DNA of 64,000 nt from Sapria himalayana (taxonomy: Eukaryota > Streptophyta > Magnoliopsida > Malpighiales > Rafflesiaceae), in assembly GCA_029783825.1 (NCBI GenBank), contig JAREIK010002450.1, positions 3,750,846 to 3,814,845 on the forward strand, written 5' to 3'. Below the pieces are notes generated by a model. It saw only the letters and a list, made by a program, of their open reading frames with translations, did not search any database and was not told the DNA's origin. The translations under genes and the position numbers were made by a program. This document shows, piece by piece, positions 1 through 10,010 of this stretch. Position 1 is the first letter of the stretch. Each line of letters starts with the position of its first letter.

Positions 1-300
1 TGAGGCTAGCTTGGATTGCATTGAGGCTGCCTGGGTTAGGAACTTGTCAAGCCAAGAATGAGCCATGCTCATGAACTGACTTGTACTAGGTTTCAGAGTG
101 GATATACCTGACAAGGCACAACCCAATTGCAATCAGGCTTTAGGGTCATGTTGGGTCACCCTAGTTTTTAGGCGTGCTGGCATTATATGACACTCGCATC
201 GTGTCGTGCCCAGCAAGGCACGACACTCACATTGTATCGTGCCCAACATGACATTATACTCACACCATGTTGTGTCTGACATTATGATTACCAAGTTGGG
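1..300. repeat. GC-richer decayed repeat with 33-bp minisatellite
   Basis: This stretch is richer in G and C than the rest of the first kilobases and is full of GTGCC and GGCACG words like those inside the ends of the hAT elements further on, so it may be the remnant of such an end; that is inference. Positions 189 to about 285 hold three decayed tandem units of 33 bp, each starting near GACACTC and containing CGTGTCGTGCC or a decayed form of it. No open frame of interest is present. Confidence 0.4.
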
Positions 301-1270
301 TCATTAAAAATTAGTTTATGACATGCAGGCATGATTTGTTTAGTTTGTTATATCTAGTTGACTATATTACTTTTGGGAGAAATGTTTAGAATATTAACTA
401 TCAACATTCTTTTTACAATCAGAATAAATATAACATATTTAATTAGTATGATTAGTTATTTTTTAGATTCTAATCAATAATTTTATCTCGACATAGCTTT
501 TCGTATAGTAATAAATATGAAGAAGTCCCTAGGATCCTTTATATAACATATGCAATTGTATTAAATCTTAACTATCAGTATTCTTACTATTACTATATCA
601 AATATAACATACGTAATCAATATAAATTGTTATTTTTTAAATTTTTACTAATATATTTATCTTGATACAATTTTTTATATACTATGATCATGCTAAATAT
701 AACACACATAAGTATTATCTTCTAGGAGAGTAAGCGATAAATGTTTGTTTCGAAATCCAACACAGAGACAATGTTAAGCAGGATATTGACAGTTATATGT
801 GAGATACTTTAGGTTTGACACTTATTTGAGGTGATTATATATTCACTTTCTTATAGTATAATACTTTATTATAATAATTAGCTAAGAAAACATATTGCTT
901 CCGATCCATTATTTCGCGAGAAAATAAAATATATAGAGATAGATTGCTTGTTAATAATAAACAAAATAAAAGATGAGACCATTATCACAATATGTATCAA
1001 AACAATAGAGCAACCAATAAATAACTGTTTATTTTATAAACATATATTTATTGTTTATCAAAGTTTGATGTTATAGTATTTTATGCACCAACTTGAATGA
1101 GGGGATAGAGTTGTGATTCATAATTTTATTGTTTATTTTTTATTTTTTATTATCTTTATAATGAGTATCTAACATGTGAGTTGCACCAATTCTATATGCT
1201 TATTTTATAATGACTTGCTTGTATGATGATTATTATAGTTTTTACAATTATGATTAATGAAATGATGATG
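301..1270. other. AT-rich intronic sequence, no gene seen
   Basis: Very AT-rich, stop-dense in all frames. I see no coding block, clear repeat or RNA gene. By position it is intron upstream of the pyridoxal kinase exon that starts at 1748; the earlier exons of that gene lie outside the window or are lost. Confidence 0.5.
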
Positions 1271-1527
1271 CTTGACTATTTCCTTAATGGTGTCTACATA
1301 TTTATTTGCTTATACAAAATGTGTACATGGATTTGCTTTCAATGAGAGTTGCTCATCTTTCTAATTTTTATTTTATCTATAGTAGACTCTTGCTTAACAC
1401 TGACTGTTTCCTTCATAATGTTTGTATATCTATTTGTTTATACATTATGTGTACATGAATTTGCATTCAATGAGAGTTGCTCATCTTTTTAAAATTTATT
1501 TTAATTATTGTAGATTCTTGTTTGACA
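1271..1527. repeat. 128-bp direct tandem duplication
   Basis: Two adjacent copies of a 128-bp sequence. The shared block AATGAGAGTTGCTCATCTTT lies at 1341 and again at 1469, and TAGACTCTTG at 1382 matches TAGATTCTTG at 1510. The copies differ by scattered substitutions, so the duplication is not recent. It is intronic and has no coding sense. Confidence 0.75.
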
Positions 1528-1747
1528 TAGAAATTAGAATGTTGATGTAACTGTTGTATCCAGTATCCACCCTTTTGGGTATTGTGATCAGGGATTGTCA
1601 TATATTGTGATTATGTTATTTGCTTCAATGGTGAAATTAGTTTGGTTTGATGATGTTTCCAAACTGTGTAATTTTAATGAATTTGCTCCTTTTATTCCTT
1701 GTATCTACCCTTACATTTTATTTTGAGCTGGTTTCCATTTTTTGTAG

Positions 1748-1831
1748 GTTATATTGGTTCGATTTCATTTTTGAACACTGCGTTGGAGGTCATCAATAAG
1801 CTTCGTTCCATTAATCCAAAACTCATTTATG
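1748..1831 (+). pseudogene. PDXK: Pyridoxal kinase exon (GYIGS block)
   Basis: This 84-nt block reads GYIGSISFLNTALEVINK followed by LRSINPKLIY, a near-exact match to the plant pyridoxal kinase segment that follows the substrate-binding region. Pyridoxal kinase phosphorylates pyridoxal, pyridoxine and pyridoxamine with ATP in the cytosolic vitamin B6 salvage pathway; in Arabidopsis the gene is SOS4. A good acceptor precedes it (a T-rich tract ending TTTTTTGTAG, AG at 1746-1747) and a donor follows (G|GTTAGT, GT at 1832-1833). Both junctions are in phase 1. The last base, G, joins TT at 53552 to give the expected Val of the next motif, so the following exon lies 51.7 kb downstream. This exon alone shows no damage. 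It is called a pseudogene because later exons of the same gene are broken. Confidence 0.9.
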
Positions 1832-1899
1832 GTTAGTAAATAACTGAATTTCTATTGCCTGACAGTGCTCTTTTGTTAATACCGACAATGTGTTTGTGT

Positions 1900-2450
1900 T
1901 GGTTGTCCAGGATACTTAACATCTGATGTTTTTTGTGATGATTTTTGCAATATAATACAGGAAAAATTATTTGTTTTAAATGTGAAAAGGTTTACAAATG
2001 TATAAATTTTATTGGTGGAGAGAACTGATACAGATGATTTGAGCAATTTAAGTAAATATATATATTTTTTAAATTTTAACCAATACTGCCCATTAATTTA
2101 AGTAAATATTTTAATTTTAATTTTAGGATAATATACATTTCTTGTGCACACTTCATTTATTAGAGTAATTATTAATTTTTGTTTCATACATTAATCATGG
2201 TATCAGTGCTGTAAATCCTGATTGGTTTCCTTGCCAGCACAGACACTATATAACAGCTCCGATCTCAACTCACCGGTGCCTGTCGTCTCTAATGGTGCTG
2301 GTCATCTCCCCCTTAATTGTGTCAGCTACCTCTCGCCAATCACAATATGCCATATTCAAGAGCTATTTCTGTCCTTGTCGTTGCCATCATGAGCCATCCT
2401 TGCCGCAGCAATTGTCTCAACCAAGCACCATCACTATTACAGAAACTTTT
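1900..2450 (+). mobile_element. LTR retrotransposon 5' end: LTR tail and primer-binding site
   Basis: At 2198-2206 the sequence TGGTATCAG matches the start of the usual plant Copia primer-binding site, complementary to the initiator-methionine tRNA. It directly follows a CA dinucleotide at 2196-2197, the expected last two bases of an LTR. The 250 bp after it is GC-richer and CT-rich, like the untranslated leader of such elements. The start of the LTR is not clear. The coding part is replaced by the GTGCAC-rich repeat at 2455 onward, so this is a broken or non-autonomous element. Confidence 0.6.
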
Positions 2451-2529
2451 AGCCTTAGTCGGCGCTGAAAGTTATACAAGGTGCCAGTAGTTTTACGATA
2501 GCACTGTTGCCAGTTGTTTTACAGTAACA

Positions 2530-2920
2530 GCACCATTTGCATCTGATTGCCACCTCATGCCACAACTGGCATGAGCCGTTTTCTGCCCTCGTCGTTGGCA
2601 CCATGTGTTGCCCTTGTTGAAACCAGACTAAACAGTGCAGTGTATGCATTGCGGGTGCTGTGTACAGTGCAGCAGTGCAGCGGAGAAAGTTGGGAGTGTG
2701 TCGAATGTGTCGAATGTGCAGCAGTGCACCATTTGCATCTAATTGCCACCTCATGCCACAACTGGCATGAGCCGTTTTCTGCCCTCGTCGTTCGCACCAT
2801 GTGTTGCCCTTGTTGAAACCAGACTAAACAGTGCAGTGTATGCATTGCGGGTGCTGTGTACAGTGCAACAGTGCAGCAGTGCAGCGGAGAAAGTTGGGAG
2901 TGTGTCGAATGTGTGGAGTA
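2530..2920. repeat. 196-bp young tandem duplication in GTGCAC-rich repeat
   Basis: The block beginning GCACCATTTGCATCT at 2530 is repeated directly at 2726. The copies are nearly identical: a few single-base differences and one insertion of about ten bases of the local CAGTGCAGC pattern in the second copy. Open frames here are by-products of the relatively high GC content and the duplication; none resembles a known protein. The sequence belongs to a dispersed family rich in CACTGCAC words, seen again near 5.85, 6.5, 26.5, 44.8, 52.3 and 52.9 kb. Confidence 0.85.
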
Positions 2921-3900
2921 TGTTTTAAAGATGCTGGTTCACAACCAGCGCAAATATTTGTGGTTGACAGTTGACACCAACTTACTATTGGTGTTTATAA
3001 AAGCAACACTGCTAAAAACTAATTAAATAAAATTTAATAATAAAGAATGTATAAGTGATGCGCTTATATAGTGCAAGATGGATTGAAACTTTTCCGTATC
3101 GGGTGGGCCTAATTATAATGAAATAAAATTGAAAATAATTAGTTTTGTTTTTTTTTGTTTCTTGTTTTATTTATTTTTTTATTAAAAGTACCTTTCTTGT
3201 GAGTTGTTCCAAGTAATATATATTAGCATATTGTATTAAAAATTATTACTTTTCATTTTAATCACATTTTATTCAATTTTTCGCCCTTATCCATTCTTTA
3301 TCCTTTCCCTACGCGCGAAACCCTACCACAATAAGTTAGCATGCTATCGAAGGAATGTATTTAGCAAAGGGCCATCGACACTAAGGTACATAGGTGACAC
3401 CACACCTTTTGGAACAATTGGTGATCATAATCGCTAGAAGATTCGTTGGCAGTGTTAGCACTGTAACGATAAATACCGATGTATGATGGGTGTTATGACT
3501 TTTTTTTTGGACTTTGAAGTTGTATGTCCCACGACATATTTTTGGATAAAAGGAGTTTATTTTTCGGTGATGTGGTGGTCAACATGGGCTGCGATACAGA
3601 ATCGTAGCCGATGTTATTTTTCAAAATTTTTAGTTTATATATATGTTTTTTTGTTAAAAAAAATATCTTGGTGTGCTTTTGTGTAAGGAAAAGCACACCA
3701 AGATATTATTGTTAGGGAAATTCACATTTTGTGTAGGGTAACACCTTTTTTATAGGACAGCCCCTTGGTATCCTGTTGTGTATGACAACTCATAATATTT
3801 ATATATATATATATATATATAGACTGATTTTATATTTTGGTTATTTTCATTTTGTATCTAAGTGTGTATTGTGGTGAATTAGATATGTCTGGAATTAATT
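2921..3900. repeat. AT-rich stretch with a perfect 19-bp hairpin
   Basis: No coding sequence is recognised. A perfect inverted repeat with 19-bp arms lies at 3662-3680 and 3689-3707 around an 8-base loop. A smaller hairpin with one mismatch lies at 3587-3609. An AT dinucleotide run sits at about 3799-3822. The hairpins suggest a decayed transposon end, but no terminal repeats or target duplication could be placed. Confidence 0.55.
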
Positions 3901-4239
3901 TTAGATCATTGTGAATAATTCAATGGAAAACGAGGACATGTACTTTTTTTCTTTGGATTATATCAATGAGTATGTTTTGTTGCCCAAGGATATGTATATT
4001 ACTTATTAGAAAACTCACTTTAAATTGAGATTAATAAGTGGAAACAAATTAATGCACAATTACTAGTACACATGTGCTAATTAATTAGTCATAATATATC
4101 GATCATGTTTGACTTGTAACACTTTCAAGAGGGTTTGTAATATGATTGTTTTATTGTATTTTTTAAAAATATTTTAATTATATGATATTATTATCATATG
4201 TAGATATGTATGTTGACTATTTAGGATGAAGTGATTCAC

Positions 4240-5800
4240 TATGAAACTTGGACATAATCATTAAAGATTATTGTTGGTGTGATATTAATATTAATAAATT
4301 AGACACTCTTGAGGATACTTGGTGATTATGTGTGTAATATTTTTAATATGCATTTATTAAGAGAAAGGTATAATTGTTGGCGAATACAAATTCTTGGGGA
4401 TAAGATGCTCTCTCTTTTGGAGATTTATTAGAGAGTGACTCAAATGACTACAATTTTATCTAGGTCGAGTGGAGTTGGTATAGTTAGTTACAATACTATG
4501 TCATATTTGCAACATTGTAGTGATAAAAGAGCTTGGAGGCCTGACAAAGGTACACTAAGAGGTAAGAAGTTAGTAGTAACTTTTTTTAATAAGAGGTCAG
4601 GATATATTTGGGAAAGATGTTGGATGTTGAAACCTTGGGTTATGTTGGAATTTTTAGTGTTTAGAAGCTATACAACAAACTACTAGACATACTTAGGTTG
4701 AGTTTTATTTGACTGCATTCATTGGAAATGTGACACTTTCTCAAGAGTATTCTAGATTATGTTCTTTGGGTATCAGTAGATTAGTTATATTAGTATCAAC
4801 TACATTGTTTTCTTATCATCTTATTCCATGTTATTGAGTAGTGGGTTTATGCCTTATGGGCTAATACCCATACTACAGATAATTATATTTTTTTTATTTC
4901 TATTATATAATATAAAGTCTTTGATATTGTCATGACCAATGACAATGTTGTATGTGACATATGACATGTCAATGTTGATTGTTTTTTACACGTGTTTTAT
5001 ATGTATTTGAGTTTTATTATAATTTATTTTTTGTTGGTTGATTTATAAAACAAGGTTATAATATTATTTTATCTTTTGATATTTTTATACAATATCTTCA
5101 AACTAGATTGTTAACTTCCTTGAGAATTTAGCGTGATGAATTGTAATTGTTATTCTTGACTCAGGAATTCTTCTAGATTCATGTATACCATTGATGCAAT
5201 AGTGATTTACTCTCGACTAGGACATCATTAATTGGAAAAGTTGAAGATTCTAAAATTGTTCATTATGTGAGTGATGTGTATTGATTTTGAGATGTGTGAG
5301 TTAGAAAAATATTCTAGAACTTCTTATTCAACATGTTAGAGGGGCGGGGGATATTAGGAGGATGTCATTCCTTCTAATCCACTCATATGTTTAGGGACAT
5401 TATATGATGATTTCATGTGATAATTTAAAATATTTTATTATTTTTATTAAGTATAGTGTTTGATTTATATGAGTATCAATGTTTAAAAAAATATTTCATA
5501 TATTTTTTAAAATTTTTTGTGAACTTTTATGAAAGATTAACAATTTAATTTAGATATGATATTAAAATGCTGAGAAGTGATAATGCATTATAATGTATTT
5601 CTTATTTGTTTTTTTTGTTTTTTTTGAAGAGCATGAGATTTTTTATCAAATATCCTATGTTGCTGCTCTTGTATATAATGAGATAACTATGTGGAATAAT
5701 TGATATTTTGTTGAGATAAACATGACACTTCTACTTTATAAGAGTATAACTAGACATTTTTTTTGGTGAAGCTGTGTTAATCATTGTATTATCACATTAA
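4240..5800 (+). pseudogene. Decayed Copia gag-integrase fragment
   Basis: Degenerate Ty1/Copia polyprotein. Around 4588-4650 the translation reads NKRSGYIWERCWMLKPW, the zinc-knuckle end of a plant Copia gag with its first cysteines lost. From about 5205 it reads SRLGHH, LEKLKILK and FEMCELEKYSRTSYST, the GAG-pre-integrase domain with the HRLGHP and CELGKH-R-S landmarks. Integrase relics follow, ending near 5760 with FFGEAVL, the counterpart of FWGDAVLTA. Frames shift repeatedly and stops are frequent, so nothing is expressed. Reverse transcriptase and RNase H are absent here; the element breaks off into a GTGCAC repeat at about 5840. Confidence 0.8.
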
Positions 5801-5839
5801 TGTCTACACATAGTAAATCCTTGCTTCATTACTCATACA

Positions 5840-6700
5840 ATAATTGCAAGTTGCACCTTTTTGTGCACCTTGTGTGTCACCACCTATTGCACATAGAGAG
5901 TGTGCAATGGGAGAATCAAGGGTGCATTTTCTTTTTAATTTTTTGTGCACATGCATACACTGTTGCATGCATTGCCATGTAAATAATATTATTATAGTTT
6001 ACTTGTTTTCTCTCACCCTCTCTATCTCTAAAAATTTTAGGATTTATATTTCCTATGGTTTTGAATCTGATACAATGTAAAATGCATCACAACTAAAAAC
6101 ATCTCAAAACTCAATAATAAAGAATTTACAAGTGAGACCCTTATATAATGAACAAAATGAATTGGAATAACTAATATGTATGGTGTTCTAATCTATAATA
6201 AAATAAAATTAAAAAACAAAATAAAAAATAAGTTGTAATCTGGAAATATTGAAATAAACTGAAATTGCAATAATGTCAATATTTGCATGACACCAATTCA
6301 TTGTTGGTGTCAATTTAAGACACTAATATGCATATCAAAGAGATTTCGGTGTATAAATTTTCATCCGTGAGTATTATTATATTATTATAATTTATTAATG
6401 TTAAATTTATTATGATATAAGAGCTAAGGTGTATGTGTTTTTTTTACAAATCCTCGAAGAAGAAAATATGTGCACTATATTAGCATAGTACTTGCACACA
6501 TTTTGTAAGTGGAAGCATGCCCACATCATGTATGCAGGCAGGCTCCCAATAGGTGAGCAGGTGTACAATAGTTACTCTCACAATAGTCATGTGCACAACA
6601 TGCATGCATATGATGGTATTTTAGTTGTGTGGGTGCTCAAAGGTGCAACTAAAATGAGTAGAGGCGCATGGAGGTCCATGTGGTAGTGAGCATGATGGCT
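5840..6700. repeat. Dispersed GTGCAC-rich repeat (two pieces)
   Basis: Segments at about 5840-5975 and 6480-6690 are rich in TGCAC, GCATGC and GTGCAC words. Between them, 6090-6240 has the AT-rich tail (AATAATAAAGAATTTACAAG, then a TTATATAATGAACAAA-like run) that accompanies this repeat near 3.03, 26.9, 52.6, 53.2 and 54.9 kb. The tail next to a primer-binding site at 53.1 kb suggests it is the end of an LTR. No coding content. Confidence 0.55.
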
Positions 6701-6718
6701 TATAATATTTTTTGATGG

Positions 6719-6738
6719 GTAGAAATTAAAGGTGTCAA
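6719..6738 (+). repeat. hAT element A: left target duplication and inverted repeat
   Basis: GTAGAAAT at 6719-6726 is the left copy of an 8-bp target duplication (right copy GCAGAAAT at 14401-14408, one transition). TAAAGGTGTCAA at 6727-6738 is the left terminal inverted repeat, matching TATAAGTGTCAA read inward from 14400 at 10 of 12 bases. Confidence 0.85.
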
Positions 6739-7739
6739 ATGGGTCGGGTAGCCTGGGCCCAGCTTGAGGCACGGCTTAAGTTAGCTGTGCTTATCTCGGC
6801 ATGACACGGTCCAACATTGTGCCTTGCCCGTGCCTGGCTTGATTGTGGCATGACTCAGCCCGCTACTGTGGCCCGAAGGCATGGTTTGTCAACATGTCCT
6901 GAACCATGTCCTGCTTATTAGAGGCTTGGATTTGGATTTGGATTTTGGATGGTCGGACCTAGATCTCGACCCGGATATTGGCCCATCACACTGAGATCGT
7001 GCCCGATAGACCATCCCGACACTGATGGCTGGGCAACCTTCAAGCTCATTATTCTAGAAGCCGAAACTTTTGGAATATAAGACTGTTAGGTCCGTTTGAC
7101 ATTTCAACCGATCAAATGGTAAAAAAAATTAAAAAAACTTCATTTTTTAATCTTAGAAGTTGGATTTTTTGGTTCCATTGGCTTGGGGCAAGATCTAACA
7201 GCTATTGTGATTATGCCCCTTTAAATAACAAAAAAAATAAAAAAAATACTTAAAAATTCTTTTTTTAATAAAAGTTATATTTTTAAAATCTATATTTAAC
7301 CCTTTTTGTTCATAATTTTTATCTCTATTTCTCTTGAATTTTCTTTTTGTCTACTTTTCTTCTTTCGTCTCTCTCTCTCTCTCTCTCTCTTGGTTTTATA
7401 TTTTAGGATATATTTTTAGAGTTTATTTTTAGGACTTAGATATGGAGTGCGGATTGTGGACTAATGATTGTAGTACAGATATCATAAAGCATACAAGATT
7501 TATGCATTATGGGCATTACTTAAGAATTTTTTTTTTGTTTAGTTTATTAATTTTTAATTTTAATTTTCATATTTAGTTAAATAAATATTAATTAATATAT
7601 AATTATAAACAAAACTAATATTATATAATAAATATACTAATAAAAAATTTAAATGATAAATAATAATTCTAATTATGATAACGAAATTAATCTAAACGTA
7701 AATATAAAAAATTATAATATGAATAACAAAAATCAATGG

Positions 7740-9274
7740 AAATGTCCGAGATCATTGAAATTTTGGTTTCTCTAGTCGTCTCAATCTAAATATCTAAAAA
7801 ATAAAAAATTAAAAGAGCATACTTAGTTTGGACTTACTTTAATATAATATAACATAAAAATATTAGGGATGTCGATAAAGAATCAACATAATACCAATAT
7901 TATAAAAAAATATTAATCTGTAAGAGTTTATGTGAGACATTACACTTTAAGAGTCATACCAAATAATACACCAAAAAATATGATATATTAGATCATGTGC
8001 AAACTCAACTTGGTGGTGAGTTCTTTAAGGTTGGATCTAATTTAGTCTCATTATTAACTTCCTTCATATATTACAATGAGTTAGAGAGAGAAAACATAGT
8101 CTAAGGGATTATTATGATAGTTCTTCTGATTAGATTTTTAAAAGATTAAAGGATAGTATCATCAAATTTATTTTTAGCTTACACATCATAAAATTCCTTG
8201 ATTTATATTTAGGAATGACATACCAAAATACTAAAATTAAAAAAATAATAATAATTAATGAATTTAGGGAATATATGAAGTGGTTTTCGTGATGTTCAAT
8301 ATTTAGGGAATCAACACAATATCAATATTATTAATAAATATTAATCTATAAGAGTTTATGTGAGATTTGACACTTTAAGAGTTATACCGAATAATACATC
8401 AAAAAACATGCTATAATAGATCTTGTACAAACTCAGTGCTGAGTTCTTTAAGTTTGGATCTAGTTTAGTCTCAATGTTTACTCCCTTTATATATCACAAC
8501 GAGTTAGAGAGGAAAGACATAATCAAATGAATTATCATGATAGGTCTTCTAATTAGATTTGTAGAAGATCAAAGGATAGTATAATACAAATTTATTTTTA
8601 TCTTGCACATCATTGGATTTCTATGTTTATATTTACGAACAACATACTAAAATACTAAAATTAAAAAATAATAATAATTAATAAATTTAGGGAATATAAT
8701 TAAGTAGTGTTCGTGATGTTTAATATTTGGATTAGTCATGACAATTCATCTTATAGATATCTCACTGCTCATTATGTAGATTCTAAATAGATACTAAATA
8801 AAAATATATTAAGATGCACATTGATTTTCTATACTCGTGATGGCTCAGTCATTTATGAGTGTATGATGAGAATCTTTAGATAATATAATATTCAAAATAA
8901 AATATATAATATCATATTTGATAATATTTTTAATAATGGAGTAGCGATTAATATGTTTATTAGGATTATTAGATTAAATCATTATAAGAGATTTTTCATA
9001 TAAGATGCTTGTGTTACATCATTAATTTCATAGTATAAATTAGGATGAAGGTTATTTTTTATTCTTAAGAAAATATATGTAACTTATTAAAATTTCTTTG
9101 TACACTGCATAGATAATAAAAGTTTGATAATATCTGTTTGTCTGAGTCAAAAGAAGAAATTTTAATTGGATGTAAACTATTGTTATAATTATACATGACT
9201 GATATTGGAATTATATGTTAGATACGAATACATAATATTTGACTATGTCAATAATAAAAATGATAAACTTATTA
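7740..9274 (+). pseudogene. hAT A transposase, 5' part (dead)
   Basis: Alignable by eye with the transposase of element B: TTGGTTTCTC at about 7763 matches 10092, and the run from 8750 (ICTAHYVDSK, then ECMMRIFR, then the FDNI counterpart of FDNAAN) matches 10680 onward. Stops and frameshifts are frequent, and the first zinc-finger cysteines have become tyrosines (TGC to TAC). The region 7881-8308 is repeated at 8309-8733, giving two copies of the BED finger segment. It ends where B begins. Confidence 0.82.
7881..8733 (+). repeat. 428-bp tandem duplication of the BED-finger segment
   Basis: AATCAACATAATACCAATAT at 7881 and AATCAACACAATATCAATAT at 8309 start two adjacent copies that stay alignable to GATGTTCAATATT (about 8303) and GATGTTTAATATT (about 8728). 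Each copy spans the zinc finger and the linker up to the first catalytic aspartate region of the transposase. The copies have diverged by many transitions, so the duplication predates most of the decay. Confidence 0.85.
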
Positions 9275-9280
9275 TATGCC

Positions 9281-9560
9281 AGCACGAGGCATGGCACGGT
9301 TCAGTCGTGCCTGGGCCGGCCCGGCATGTTTTTAAACCGTGCCCGGGCCCGTGCCGTGCCCGGGTTAGGAACTGCCCGTGGCGTGCCGTGGCACGGGACA
9401 CGGGTTCGTCCCGTGCTGGTTCACGTGTGGGCGTGAGTGAGTGACCCGTTCCCCCCCTCGGTAAAAAGACCGCGGGTCGGGTCTGATTGGACCCGACCCG
9501 CGGTCCCGACTGCCGAGCCCCGACGGGCTTAGACCCGACCAATCCCAACGGCCAAAAAAA
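9281..9560 (+). repeat. 5' subterminal GC-rich repeats of hAT B
   Basis: Dense GGCACGG, GCCCGGG and GTGCCGTG words in both orientations, plus a long inverted repeat GACCGCGGGTCGGGTC (9469) against GACCCGACCCGCGGTC (9490). Clustered subterminal motifs of this kind are where hAT transposases bind in characterised elements; binding here is inference. Several open frames read through this block only because it is GC-rich. Confidence 0.7.
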
Positions 9561-10010
9561 AAAATTCAAACTTTACAGATTTTCAGCCGTTGGATTCACC
9601 TCCAATGGCTAGGGGGTAGAATCCAACGGCTGAAGTGATTCTGCCCCTTAAAATTATATTAAAGATTCAAAAAATTAATAAAAAAATTTCTTTTTTTATA
9701 AAAAATTAATTTCTTTAGTCTATAAATTCTACCCCCCTTCCTATAACATTTATGTTTTTCAATAACATATCTTCTCTCAAAATTTTATCTCTCACATAAA
9801 TCGTGCATCTCTCTCTCGGGCCTCGGGATTTTGATTTCGACTTGGATTTTCGTGAAATTCTACTTGAGTTTTGAACATCAGAGCTTCCTGCGGTGCACCT
9901 TGCACGTGACTGATCTCATTGTTTTTATCGGGTAATTTATTTTATGTTTTTTTTTACTCTCTCTCTAAAGCTTCTCTCTCTAGAAAAACATAGGAAAAAA
10001 AACATAAAAA

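Noticed and set aside
9205..9569. Arg/Pro/Gly-rich frames on both strands
   Set aside because: They come from the GC-rich subterminal repeats of hAT B; the same happens at 12609-12901, 55974-56265, 44383-44699 and 60954-61295.
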